Positions 46,781 to 55,426 are shown, numbered from the stretch's first letter. The stretch is DNA of 64,000 nucleotides from Anaerolineae bacterium (GCA_019637615.1 JAHBVJ010000031.1:40830-104829); one strand, 5' to 3'. Notes: generated from the letters alone by a model not told the origin. Numbers and translations are program-made.

Positions 46781-47164
46781 ATGGCCCCTATGAATGAGTG
46801 GAAAATTTTAGTAGTCGAGGATGAACCCGATGGTCAGATGGTAGTCGGCGGCATCCTGAACTATTTCAATGTGGCAGTGGACGCCGTGAGCAACGCCGAA
46901 GACGCGCTGGCGGCACTGAATAGCAAGCACTATACTGGCGCGGTGATCGACCTCGCGCTCCCCGGCATGGACGGCATGATGCTGCTCAAAGAGATTCGTA
47001 ATTCCGCTGGCTATTCAGCGATGCCGTGCATCGCCATCACGGCGTTCCACACGTCCGCCGTCAAACAGCAGGCCATCGACGCGGGCTTCGATGCGTATTT
47101 CCCCAAGCCTATCGATGACACGAGCTTCATCCGCGAACTGAGCCGCGTGATCGAAGACGCTTGA
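46781..47164 (+). CDS. Single-domain response regulator
   Basis: A 127-residue CheY-like receiver. Acidic residues VVEDEPDGQ, phospho-acceptor Asp57 (VIDLALPGMDG), Thr in IAITAFHTS and Lys in FPKPIDD. It lacks an output domain. It follows the first receiver after 84 bases, with its own ribosome-binding site (TTAGGAGAAA). The pair with the PAS kinase suggests a branched or multi-step relay. Confidence 0.94.
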   Translation: MAPMNEWKILVVEDEPDGQMVVGGILNYFNVAVDAVSNAEDALAALNSKHYTGAVIDLALPGMDGMMLLKEIRNSAGYSAMPCIAITAFHTSAVKQQAIDAGFDAYFPKPIDDTSFIRELSRVIEDA

Positions 47165-47389
47165 CGTCGCTTCTACGCTGATAATCGGGCGGGTAGACTC
47201 CGCCCGCTCCTTGTTCCTCATTCCCCATTGCAGCGAGACAGATCATCGGTACGTCACTGCCGATGGGGGATAGCAAAACCACCCACTAGGGCTAATTGAA
47301 CATCCACCGTCGGGCTAATGCCCTGCCGCCTGTTGCGTCTTAGGATCGATACGTAGTAAACAACAACTTCTAGCTACGCAGAGGTAACA

Positions 47390-47767
47390 ATGACTCAGCA
47401 AAATTTGCGGCGCACAGAAGACCTGAACCTATACGAAGAAGAACGCGCCATCGCGGCGGCTAATCAGAATTCCGCCGTCGCGCGAATCGTGAATATCATT
47501 TACTTCTTGTTCGGCGTCCTCGAACTGCTGCTGGCGACCCGTGTGATCTTGCATCTCATCGGCGCGAATCAGAGCAACGGATTCGTCGCTTTCATCAACG
47601 CGTTGACCGCGCCGTTCCTCGTGCTGTTCTCGACACTGGTGAGAAATCCGGCGCTGACGGCAACGGGCGTGCTCGAAATCACCACCATCATCGCCATGTT
47701 TGCATACGCGATCCTCGCATGGTTGATCGGGCGGATGATGTGGCTGCTGTTGAGCCGTCCGCGCTAA
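47390..47767 (+). CDS. YggT-like membrane protein
   Basis: A 125-residue protein. A hydrophilic N-terminus (about 30 residues) is followed by two or three membrane segments. RVILHLIGANQSNGFVAFINALTAPFLVLFSTLV matches the YggT/YlmG pattern of a helix, a short loop with Asn, and PF(L)xxF. Family members sit in the cell envelope and are linked to cell division or osmotic stress. It is followed after 24 bases by a small acidic-protein gene. Confidence 0.75.
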   Translation: MTQQNLRRTEDLNLYEEERAIAAANQNSAVARIVNIIYFLFGVLELLLATRVILHLIGANQSNGFVAFINALTAPFLVLFSTLVRNPALTATGVLEITTIIAMFAYAILAWLIGRMMWLLLSRPR

Positions 47768-47791
47768 GGTGGCGCTGGAAAGGCTGAAGGG

Positions 47792-47974
47792 ATGGATGCG
47801 ATGGTCGAACTTGACGAACATACCACTGAAGCGCGTGTGGACGAACAGCGTCCGCCAGCATGGGATGACAAGCCGCTGGACGTGGTAGAGGAATCCTCGA
47901 TGGAGTCGTTTCCAGCCAGCGATCCGCCCGGTTGGATCGGCAGTACAGGGGACGATGACGAAGATTCTGATTAA
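47792..47974 (+). CDS. Small acidic protein with SFPASDPPGW motif
   Basis: A 60-residue, strongly acidic protein with the sequence VEESSMESFPASDPPGWIG near its C-terminus, preceded by LDVV. The SFPASDPPxW motif recurs at the same place in many small bacterial proteins of unknown function, so this is a real gene despite its size. AAGGG directly precedes the ATG; an alternative ATG lies three codons on. It is probably cotranscribed with the YggT-like gene. Confidence 0.75.
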   Translation: MDAMVELDEHTTEARVDEQRPPAWDDKPLDVVEESSMESFPASDPPGWIGSTGDDDEDSD

Positions 47975-47980
47975 CGTCCG

Positions 47981-48052
47981 GCCTGATGAAGTGGCGTGAC
48001 GGCGCAGGAGAGAGCCTAAGCGAACGGCGTCGCGCCCGTGCCATCATCAGGC
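47981..48052. repeat. 72-nt imperfect hairpin
   Basis: GCCTGATGA (47981-47989) pairs perfectly with TCATCAGGC (48044-48052). Inside, GGC and ACGGCGC pair with GCGCCCGT and GCC with small bulges. It lies just after the SFPASDPP gene and may be its terminator or a structured RNA; there is no T-run. Confidence 0.5.
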
Positions 48053-48212
48053 TACACGCTCAGGTTACTATAAATCTACGTTCCGTGCTCCATCGTTGAG
48101 GCGGCGTACAGTCCGCAAGCAGCTACCCCTCCTAGCGCTGACTTGCTGCCCGTGCGCCGTTTACGATTCTCCTCGCCATGTGTGTTTCTACACTCTTTTT
48201 ATTTTCCACTGC

Positions 48213-48270
48213 TTGACAGACGAGGTGAAGGAGATTATGATGAATGCTATACCCCCCCCATAGGGGGAGG
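48213..48270 (+). promoter_or_regulatory. copB promoter with CsoR-like operator
   Basis: TTGACA (48213-48218) and TATGAT (48236-48241) with 17-base spacing form a near-consensus promoter. About 8 bases downstream, at the start site, lies ATACCCCCCCCATAGGGGGAG (48249-48269 in the plus strand), a C-tract/G-tract inverted repeat of the type bound by copper-sensing CsoR or RcnR-like repressors. No csoR gene is in the window. Confidence 0.72.
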
Positions 48271-48285
48271 GAGAGAGGGGTTATC

Positions 48286-50454
48286 ATGAACAATCAACAC
48301 CATGCACATCACACGGTGAACGCGCCTGAACCTATCACCGAGCCTGCACAGCAGCATGAGATGCACACGATGACGCATGACGAGCACGCCGGACACGCGA
48401 TGACGGGGATGGATCATGCCGATCATGGCACGCACATGGCTAATGACACTCATGCGGGGCACATGGATCATAGCGCCCACGCGGGGCATTCTGCGGAGAT
48501 GTTCAAGCGCCCATTCTGGATTTCGCTGGTGCTTACTATTCCGGTGCTGATATACAGCGAGTTGTTCCAAGAATTACTCGGCTATACCGCGCCAGCATTC
48601 CCCGGTTCGCAGTTCCTCAGCCCTGTGCTCGCGACGATCATCTATTTTTACGGCGGTTGGGTATTCCTAACGGGAGCGGTCAGCGAACTACGTCAGCGCA
48701 GCCCCGGCATGATGACGCTGGTAGCACTGGCGATCAGCACCGCCTATTTCTACAGCATCGCGATCACGCTCGGCGTAGTGGGGGGGATGTCGTTCTACTG
48801 GGAACTGGCGACGCTGGTCACGATCATGCTGTTGGGACACTGGATGGAGATGCGCGCAGTTGGCAGTGCTCAGAGCGCCTTGAAGGAACTCGCCAAACTG
48901 CTGCCGGATACGGCGGAACGCATCAAGGACAAGAGTGGCGCGACGGAAACTGTGCCCGTGACAGCGCTTCGGGCGGGCGATCTGGTGCTGGTGCGTCCGG
49001 GGGCGAGCATTCCGGCGGATGGCAGCGTGGAAGAGGGCGACAGTCAGGTGAACGAGGCCATGATCACGGGCGAAAGCCGTCCCGTCCATAAGCACACGGG
49101 CGAAGCGGTGATCGCGGGTACGGTCAACGGCAGTGGATCGCTGCGGGCACGCGTGACCAAGACGGGCGAACAAACTGCGCTGGCGGGCATTATGCGGTTG
49201 GTGGCAGAAGCGCAAAACAGCCGCAGCCGTGCGCAAGCGCTGGCTGACCGTGCCGCCAACATCCTGACTTATGTGGCGCTGGCGGTCGCCGTACTGACGC
49301 TGATCGGTTGGGTGGCGGCGCGCGGTTTCGACAGTTACACACTAGAACGCGTCGTGACGGTGCTGGTGGTGGCCTGCCCGCACGCGCTCGGCCTAGCAAT
49401 CCCGCTGGTGATCGCGATCAGCACGACGCTGTCGGCGCGTAATGGGATTCTGGTGCGGGATCGGCTGGCGCTGGAAGAAGCACGCCGCGTGAATTGGGTG
49501 GTGTTCGACAAGACTGGCACGCTGACGCAGGGCAAGCAAGGCTTGGTGGATTCGATCACGGTCGAAGGGCTGTCGAAGGAAGACGCGCTTGCCATCACCG
49601 CCGCCGCCGAGCATGACAGTGAGCATATCATCGCGCAGGCGTTGGTCACCGCGGCACAGGAACGTAACCTCAAGCGGCCGGATGTGCGCAGCTTCGAGGC
49701 GCTGCCCGGACACGGTGTGCAAGCCGAGGTGAACGGCGAACGTGTGCAGGTAGGCGGCCCGCGTCTGTTGGAGCAAGCCAACATCACGATCCCGCCCGCG
49801 ATTGCCGAGGCCAGCCGGACATGGGGGCAGCGCGGGCAAACGGTGGTCTACCTGATCCGCGCCGAAAAGGTGGTGGCGGGCTTCGCGCTGGCGGACGTGA
49901 TCCGCGCGGAGAGCCATGAGGCCATCGCCACCCTCAAGGATTACGGCGTGCGAGTCGCGATGCTGACAGGCGATGCGCAAGAGGTCGCCGCGTGGGTGGC
50001 GAAGGAACTGGCGATTGACGAGTATTTCGCTCAAGTTTTGCCCGCCAACAAGGCCGACAAAATCCGCCAGTTGCAGCAGGACGGCAGCAAGGTGGCGATG
50101 GTGGGCGACGGCGTGAATGACGCGCCAGCGCTGGCACAGGCTGATGTCGGGATCGCCATCGGCGCGGGGACGGACGTAGCACGCGCTTCCGCCGGGATCG
50201 TGCTGGTGCGCAACGATCCGCGTGATGTGGCACGCATCATCACCTTGAGCCGCGCCAGCTACCGCAAGATGCGGCAGAACCTCGCGTGGGCGGTCGGTTA
50301 TAACGCGATTGCGCTGCCGTTAGCGGCGGGTGTGCTGGCGTCGGTGGGGTTTGTGCTGCCAGCATGGGTGGGCGCGGTGTTGATGTCGTTGAGCACGATC
50401 ATCGTCGCGATCAACGCGCAACTGCTGCGGGGACTCAAGTTGCAAGCTGCATAA
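48286..50454 (+). CDS. copB: Copper-translocating P1B-type ATPase, CopB class
   Basis: About 722 residues from ATG 48286, just after GAGGGG. The N-terminus (about 1-66) is His/Met-rich (HHAHH, DHADHGTHM, GHMDHSAHAGH), the copper-binding tail of CopB-type pumps in place of a CxxC domain. The intramembrane motif is Cys364-Pro-His (ACPHALG), diagnostic of P1B-3 ATPases. Catalytic elements are TGES, phosphorylated Asp408 in DKTGT, and GDGVNDAPAL. The HP dipeptide of the N domain reads SEHIIA rather than SEHP. It exports copper (Cu or Ag) from the cytosol. Expression is probably copper-induced via the upstream CsoR-like site. Confidence 0.95.
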   Translation: MNNQHHAHHTVNAPEPITEPAQQHEMHTMTHDEHAGHAMTGMDHADHGTHMANDTHAGHMDHSAHAGHSAEMFKRPFWISLVLTIPVLIYSELFQELLGYTAPAFPGSQFLSPVLATIIYFYGGWVFLTGAVSELRQRSPGMMTLVALAISTAYFYSIAITLGVVGGMSFYWELATLVTIMLLGHWMEMRAVGSAQSALKELAKLLPDTAERIKDKSGATETVPVTALRAGDLVLVRPGASIPADGSVEEGDSQVNEAMITGESRPVHKHTGEAVIAGTVNGSGSLRARVTKTGEQTALAGIMRLVAEAQNSRSRAQALADRAANILTYVALAVAVLTLIGWVAARGFDSYTLERVVTVLVVACPHALGLAIPLVIAISTTLSARNGILVRDRLALEEARRVNWVVFDKTGTLTQGKQGLVDSITVEGLSKEDALAITAAAEHDSEHIIAQALVTAAQERNLKRPDVRSFEALPGHGVQAEVNGERVQVGGPRLLEQANITIPPAIAEASRTWGQRGQTVVYLIRAEKVVAGFALADVIRAESHEAIATLKDYGVRVAMLTGDAQEVAAWVAKELAIDEYFAQVLPANKADKIRQLQQDGSKVAMVGDGVNDAPALAQADVGIAIGAGTDVARASAGIVLVRNDPRDVARIITLSRASYRKMRQNLAWAVGYNAIALPLAAGVLASVGFVLPAWVGAVLMSLSTIIVAINAQLLRGLKLQAA

Positions 50455-50896
50455 CCAGATACATCACGGGTTGGATGCCGTCACCGAGATCGAGATCGAT
50501 GATGCGGTCGTCGCGGAAGCCGAGCCGCCGATACAACGCGATGGCGCGGGGATTGCTCAAAGCCGCGCCGATCTCGACCTTGGCAATGTGCAGCAGACGG
50601 CATTTTTCCAGCAGGGTTTGCACCAGCGCCGACCCGATCCCCCGACTGCGCAGCGCTTCCGTCACGTTCAGGTCGCTGATCTCGGCGGCGCGAGGCCACA
50701 GCGTCAACTGCCCGTAGCCGAGGACGCCCGTTTCGTTGACCGCCACCATGCCCACGCCCCGCCCGCGCCGTGCAAGGTCAAGCGCGCGGTGGATCAGTTC
50801 GCGCACGGCGTCGATGGAACTGTAGGGATAACAGGCTGATTGCAACATGGCGGCATCTTCCAAAGTGACAGGCCGCACGCTAAAGGCTTGACTCAT
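50435..50896 (-). CDS. GNAT family N-acetyltransferase
   Basis: A 153-residue GNAT protein. It begins MSQAFSVRPVTLEDAAML, with the acetyl-CoA pyrophosphate loop RSRGIGSALVQTLL and the later NPRAIALYRRLGFRDD, the C-terminal GNAT motif. The acceptor is unknown (protein, antibiotic or small amine). Its 3' end overlaps the convergent copB stop region by 20 bases. Confidence 0.93.
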   Translation of the reverse strand: MSQAFSVRPVTLEDAAMLQSACYPYSSIDAVRELIHRALDLARRGRGVGMVAVNETGVLGYGQLTLWPRAAEISDLNVTEALRSRGIGSALVQTLLEKCRLLHIAKVEIGAALSNPRAIALYRRLGFRDDRIIDLDLGDGIQPVMYLVMQLAT

Positions 50897-51107
50897 GGAA
50901 CTGAAAAAAGCCGCCGTTTTAACTTGTGGGTCGATAATGGCTGCACCCTTTGATCAATGGGGATACGGCGCACGGCCACATCAGCAGCACCGCATCCAAA
51001 GGTCATGATAACGTATGACGCACGAGATTTAATCGGCATTTGTGACAAAATGCATAAAAATTATAGCGATGTGGCAGAATCTTCCATCGTCGTAACGCTG
51101 TTCAACG

Positions 51108-51875
51108 CTATGATTTCGGAGGATCGTCGGGCTTGGGAGGATTGATCGCGATTGGGTTCGTCGCGTCGGGATCCATGTCCATGTCAGGCCGCTTCAAGCG
51201 TCCCGTTTTGCCGCGTGAGGATGGCGGCGTCAGTTTGCGATCTGCCGCCAAGGGCTGCGTGCGCTGTTTGTGGATCGAATCGGGGTCTTGTGGCAGCACC
51301 ACCTGACGCGACCGTGGAATTTCCGAGGCTTCGATCACCATTTCGGGGTCGGGCTTGGCCTGTTTTTCCCACGCGTCCAAAAAGGCGTTCAGCCACGCCA
51401 ATTCCGCCTTCAACATGGCGATCCGGTGCGCGAATAACGAACGCACTTGAAAATTGTTATCCTGCGCGCTTTCCTGATTCAGCGTGATGGTGATCTTCTC
51501 GATCTGCGTGGTCAGATCATGCTGACGGCTGAGGAGCGCGCTGCGCACCTGACTGGTTTTCAGGATGTGCAGATTCGCCAGCCCGATCTCGAAATATTTG
51601 TCGTGTGAGTGCGGCGTAGAGAGCAGATCGACCATCGCCGTTTGCAGCACGCCCATGCCCGCCGAACTGATGCGGAAGCGGCGGCGGCCTGTCTCTTCCA
51701 CCATTTTCCTGACCAACCCTTGCTTTTCCAGCTTATCCAGCACGTAATACATGGATGACGTGCCGATTGCCGTCCAACGGCGCATCCCACGCTGCTCGAT
51801 CAGGTCGTTCAGTGTGTGGTCGTAATTTGGCCCCTCGGCAAGCAAGCTCAGGATAGCGAGTTCCGCGTCGGTCAT
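51108..51875 (-). CDS. PadR family regulator with Pro-rich tail
   Basis: 255 residues. The N-terminal winged helix (about 1-90) begins MTDAELAILSLLAEGPNYDHTLNDLIEQRG and has SMYYVLDKLEKQGLV and a wing FRISSAGMGVL. The middle is a helical dimerisation region up to about 185. The C-terminal 70 residues are hydrophilic and Pro/Asp/Lys-rich (SRGKTGRLKRPDMDMDPD, NPPKPDDPPKS), probably disordered and unusual for PadR proteins. It is divergent from a four-TM protein gene, its probable target. Confidence 0.87.
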   Translation of the reverse strand: MTDAELAILSLLAEGPNYDHTLNDLIEQRGMRRWTAIGTSSMYYVLDKLEKQGLVRKMVEETGRRRFRISSAGMGVLQTAMVDLLSTPHSHDKYFEIGLANLHILKTSQVRSALLSRQHDLTTQIEKITITLNQESAQDNNFQVRSLFAHRIAMLKAELAWLNAFLDAWEKQAKPDPEMVIEASEIPRSRQVVLPQDPDSIHKQRTQPLAADRKLTPPSSRGKTGRLKRPDMDMDPDATNPIAINPPKPDDPPKS

Positions 51876-52054
51876 GGTCAGTACCTTCTATTGTTGGATG
51901 GCTTCATAGATTAGCCCACTATCAGCGTAGCACCAAGCCCACGTAACGTCAATTGGTTGATCTGGCAGTTTTTGGCAGCAGTTGTGCTGGTGTTGGCAGT
52001 CGATTTTTGCCTACAGTGGGCATGTCAAGCAAGCATTTTATAGGAGGCACGAAA

Positions 52055-52459
52055 ATGACAACACAAGCGATTTCTAGCAGCCGTCCAGAGTGGGTGCGCA
52101 TGGCGATCTACGCCGATGCACTGGTGACCGATCTGACTGGCCTCGCGCTGGTGATCGGCAGCGGGACACTGGCGACGCACTTGGGCATGTCCAGCGGGAT
52201 CGTGATGGAGCTAGGCATCGGCCTGTTCGTATACGCGCTGGCGTTGTTCGTGGTGGCGTCTCGCTGGCTGACGCCGCGTAATGCCTACCTTCTGGGCGGG
52301 CTGAATGTAGTGTGGATCGTGGGCACAGAACTGCTGATGCTCTCGAACGCGCTGCCGATGACGCCGGAGGGACGCGGGTTGATCATGGCGTCCAACGTGA
52401 TCGTAGCGGTGCTCGCCGCGCTGGAAATCATCGGCGCTCGCCAGATGAGCCGAGGCTAA
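52055..52459 (+). CDS. Four-TM membrane protein
   Basis: 134 residues from ATG 52055, which has AGGAGG 8 bases upstream; the open frame to 51953 has no better start. Hydrophobic segments lie at about 20-40, 46-66, 76-96 and 105-127. There are no charged catalytic motifs. It is divergent from a PadR gene and may be under its control. Family not recognised. Confidence 0.78.
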   Translation: MTTQAISSSRPEWVRMAIYADALVTDLTGLALVIGSGTLATHLGMSSGIVMELGIGLFVYALALFVVASRWLTPRNAYLLGGLNVVWIVGTELLMLSNALPMTPEGRGLIMASNVIVAVLAALEIIGARQMSRG

Positions 52460-52468
52460 CCAGCCACA

Positions 52469-52494
52469 CAGGGCGAATCCGACGATTCGCCCTG
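52469..52494. terminator. Hairpin between convergent genes
   Basis: CAGGGCGAATC (52469-52479) pairs perfectly with GATTCGCCCTG (52484-52494). It separates the membrane-protein gene from the convergent glycosyltransferase gene; the T-run is weak. Confidence 0.75.
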
Positions 52495-52495
52495 A

Positions 52496-53524
52496 CTATT
52501 GTTCCGGCGCGGGCTGTTCGACGCGTTCGCGGCGCTTGATCCAGAAGAACAGCGTTAGGCAGGCCAAGCCCACCACGACTAGCGAAATCCACGCCGCATC
52601 ACGCCAGTAGATCAACCCCGCGACGCCAAAACCGACCGAGATCAACAGATATAAGATGGTCACGCGGATAGGCGGATCGCCCAAGCGGAGGATGCGCTGA
52701 TACAGATGTGAGCGATCTGGATAGAAGATATATTTTCCGCGCACGATGTAGATCGTGAAGGTCAACGCGGCGTCGAACACGAACAGCGCCACAAACATCA
52801 TACCTGAGACGATCAGACGCGGAGATCGATCTTGCATCAAGAGAGGCAGCGCCGCCAAGCTGAAACCGATAAAACTACTGCCCACTTCGCCCATGAAAAT
52901 GTGCGCGGGCGAGAGGTTGTGAAACAGGAAGCCGAGCGACGCGCCCACGATCAGCAGACTGAGCACCGTGACCAGCGGATTGCCCTCGACATAGGAAATA
53001 TACGTCCACAGCAGCCCGACCAAGACCGCGTGCCCCGCCGCCAGTCCATCGATGTTATCCATATACGTGTAGATGGTGGACAGCCCGACGACCCAGATCA
53101 GCGAGGCGATCACGCCGATCTCATACGGCAGCATCAACTCGTAGCGCGGCAAGCCGATCACCGTGATCGGCACACCGGGGACGAAGATCAGCGCGGCGAC
53201 GACCTGCGCCGAGATGCGCAGCGGGCGCGGCATACTGCGTAAATCTTCGAAGAAGCCGATCATCGCCATCATCGCGCCGGTCAGCGCAAAACGCACTACC
53301 GGCCCCGGATCGCTAATCCACAGCCCCAACGGCATGAACATCAGGAGGATCACTGCCAACATCGCCAGCCCACCTCCGCGCTGTCCGGCGGCGGGTTCTA
53401 ACTTCACGGTAGGGATGTTGGAAGGGAAAACTTGGACAGCGTAACGGCGAGTCAAGCGTACGCCACCCCATGAGAGCACTGTCGCAACCACGAAGATGAG
53501 CAGCAACACAAACGGGTCAGGCAA
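52496..53524 (-). CDS. Polyprenyl-phosphate sugar-1-phosphate transferase, MraY/WecA/WbpL family
   Basis: About 342 residues with ten or so membrane segments. The superfamily motifs are present but altered: the usual DD pair in the first cytoplasmic loop reads GFFEDLRSM, then YMDNIDGLAAGHAV (the Asp-Gly-Asp block) and HIFMGEVGSSFIGF, where the usual FMGD is FMGE. The later DRSHLYQRILRLGD block resembles WbpL-type enzymes. The enzyme transfers a sugar phosphate from a UDP-sugar to undecaprenyl phosphate, starting a cell-surface glycan. TTG at 53524 with GGAGG 7 bases upstream is preferred. The longer frame to 53572 lacks a ribosome-binding site. Confidence 0.85.
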   Translation of the reverse strand: MPDPFVLLLIFVVATVLSWGGVRLTRRYAVQVFPSNIPTVKLEPAAGQRGGGLAMLAVILLMFMPLGLWISDPGPVVRFALTGAMMAMIGFFEDLRSMPRPLRISAQVVAALIFVPGVPITVIGLPRYELMLPYEIGVIASLIWVVGLSTIYTYMDNIDGLAAGHAVLVGLLWTYISYVEGNPLVTVLSLLIVGASLGFLFHNLSPAHIFMGEVGSSFIGFSLAALPLLMQDRSPRLIVSGMMFVALFVFDAALTFTIYIVRGKYIFYPDRSHLYQRILRLGDPPIRVTILYLLISVGFGVAGLIYWRDAAWISLVVVGLACLTLFFWIKRRERVEQPAPEQ

Positions 53525-53777
53525 AACTCGCCTCCGTGAACAGCGCGACGGCGAAGGCAGACGGCACAGCAATGCGCCAATATATTGTGCATTTTAGCAT
53601 AACCAGTCTATTTTACCGCGTTAACTCTTCGTTCACCTGACGGATTCCTGACGCCCCGCCGCCAAAACCTAGACATTGGCAAAAGTTAACGTTATGCTCA
53701 TCCGCTATTGTTTGCGAATTGTCTATTGAATTGCCTGCGGCAGTTCGTTAACTCCAACTCATGATCGGGAGGGAAGC

Positions 53778-55217
53778 TTGAAACTCTCTAGAATATTATT
53801 GGTGACTACGTTCGTCGTTTTGACGATGGGCTTGGTTATGGCTCCGGCGGCGACTATGGTGACGGCCCAAGATGGCCCGACGCCGCAAGTTATCGTGATC
53901 ACGGCGACGCCACAAGGTGAGTCCGGCGGCGATACCGCTCCGGCTGCTCAACCGACGGCGGCTGACCCCAACGCGACCCCCGTGCCGCGTGAATTTGAAG
54001 CGCTCCGTGCGGCGCGTGCCGTCCTTCAGAAGAAGATCGGCGGCAACCTGACCTACGTGACAGCGTGGACATGGGATTTGCTGCTGTTCCCCGATAGTAT
54101 GCTTGGTTGCCCTCCCGCTGGCGAGACACCCCTCAAGGGTGACACGGCTGGCTACAAGATTACGATCCAACCGCTGGGCAGCACGACCATTTACGAACTG
54201 CGCGTCACCTATGACCTCAAGCAGGTCTTTGATTGCGGTACGGCTGGCTCGGCTCCGAACGGTTCAGCGCTCCCCGGTGGCGGCACCATCGTCAATCTGG
54301 GCAGCTTCGAACTCGGTGGTCAGGCGCTCGATCTGAGTGCGAATACCGCCAGCATTATGAAATCCGCCAAGATGAAGTGGGTTAAGCGTCAGGTGCAGGC
54401 GGGCGACGGCAACGCGCTCAACTACATCGCGCAGGCCAAATCCAACGGCTTCAAGATCCTCTTGAGCGTCTTGGGCGATAAGAACTCGGTGACCAACCCG
54501 ACCTATCAGCAGCAGTATGCGGATGTCGTCGGCGGCCTCGCCAAGTCCGGCGCGGATGCTATCGAAATCTGGAACGAAATGAACCTTGACCGCGAATGGC
54601 CGACCGGTCAGATCAGCGGCGCGAGTTACGTGCAGTTGCTCTCCAAAGCGTATGCGTCGATCAAGGCCAACAACGGCAGCACGATCGTGATCAGTGGTGC
54701 GCCGTCGCCCACGGGTGCGGCTGGCCCCGGCGGCAAGACCGACGCCTATTGGAACGACGACGTGTTCATGGCTGATATGGCAGCGGCTGGCGCGGGCAAT
54801 TATCTCGACTGCGTTGGTCTGCACTACAACGAAGGTATCGTCAGCCCGACCACGACCAGCGGTGACTCACGCGGTGGTTATCCGACGTACTTCTTCTCGA
54901 CCATGCTGCAACGTGGGTTGGCTTCCTTCCCCGGCAAGCAAGCATGTTTCACCGAACTCGGCTTCCTGTCGCCAGAAGGCTACGGGCCGCTGCCAGCAGG
55001 CTTTGCATGGGCGGCGAACACTTCGGTCGCTGAACATGCGCAGTGGTTGGCGGAAGCGGCGGTTGCCTCCGCGAACAGCGGGCGCGTCAAGCTGATGATC
55101 GTGTGGAACGTGGACTTCCCGTACTACACTGGCTCTGACCCCGTGGCTGGTTACGCGATCATCCGTCCGGGTGGTGGCTGCCCTGCCTGCGCCACACTCG
55201 CCAGCGTGATGCCGTAA
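53778..55217 (+). CDS. Secreted glycoside-hydrolase-like protein (clan A TIM barrel)
   Basis: 479 residues. A signal peptide (residues about 1-30, LLVTTFVVLTMGLVMAP) is followed by a Pro/Thr/Ala-rich stretch (about 40-75), a Cys-containing domain (about 75-180) and a barrel (about 185-479). The barrel has the two catalytic acids expected of GH clan A: Glu267 in IEIWNEMNL (acid/base) and Glu393 in ACFTELGF (nucleophile). The later strand is IVWNVDFPYY. Family GH39/GH5-like is likely, exact family and substrate unknown. A strong terminator follows. Confidence 0.82.
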   Translation: MKLSRILLVTTFVVLTMGLVMAPAATMVTAQDGPTPQVIVITATPQGESGGDTAPAAQPTAADPNATPVPREFEALRAARAVLQKKIGGNLTYVTAWTWDLLLFPDSMLGCPPAGETPLKGDTAGYKITIQPLGSTTIYELRVTYDLKQVFDCGTAGSAPNGSALPGGGTIVNLGSFELGGQALDLSANTASIMKSAKMKWVKRQVQAGDGNALNYIAQAKSNGFKILLSVLGDKNSVTNPTYQQQYADVVGGLAKSGADAIEIWNEMNLDREWPTGQISGASYVQLLSKAYASIKANNGSTIVISGAPSPTGAAGPGGKTDAYWNDDVFMADMAAAGAGNYLDCVGLHYNEGIVSPTTTSGDSRGGYPTYFFSTMLQRGLASFPGKQACFTELGFLSPEGYGPLPAGFAWAANTSVAEHAQWLAEAAVASANSGRVKLMIVWNVDFPYYTGSDPVAGYAIIRPGGGCPACATLASVMP

Positions 55218-55271
55218 GCTACCCGCTGCGTAACGTAGCTCTGTAAATGTAGCTTCATAAATACAGTACAC

Positions 55272-55310
55272 AAACCACCCTTTTCTAAACACTGGAAAGG
55301 GTGGTTTTTT
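55272..55310 (+). terminator. Rho-independent terminator after the glycoside-hydrolase gene
   Basis: A stem of about 11-12 bp (AAACCACCCTTT with AAAGGGTGGTTT) followed by T residues ending at 55310. Confidence 0.9.
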
Positions 55311-55426
55311 ATTGCGAATTTACCCCGGCACGTTTCTCATTTTAAGTTGCGATCCCACCGTAACGCCGATCTAGCCCGAACCGTTGCTAGAATGGAGTCT
55401 GGGTTAATCGCGTAGGGATAGGGCAT

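Noticed and set aside
47982..48035. CTGATGA followed by GAA within the hairpin at 47981-48052, reminiscent of a hammerhead ribozyme core
   Set aside because: The CTGATGA is itself base-paired with TCATCAG, the GAA is not followed by the required A and stem, and no stem II closes between them. This is a coincidental match.
48237..48263. Mini-frame MMNAIPPP behind GAAGGAG upstream of copB, suggesting a polyproline leader peptide
   Set aside because: The same bases are the -10 box (TATGAT) and the CsoR-like operator of a near-consensus promoter, so transcription starts within the frame and no translatable leader with this ribosome-binding site exists.
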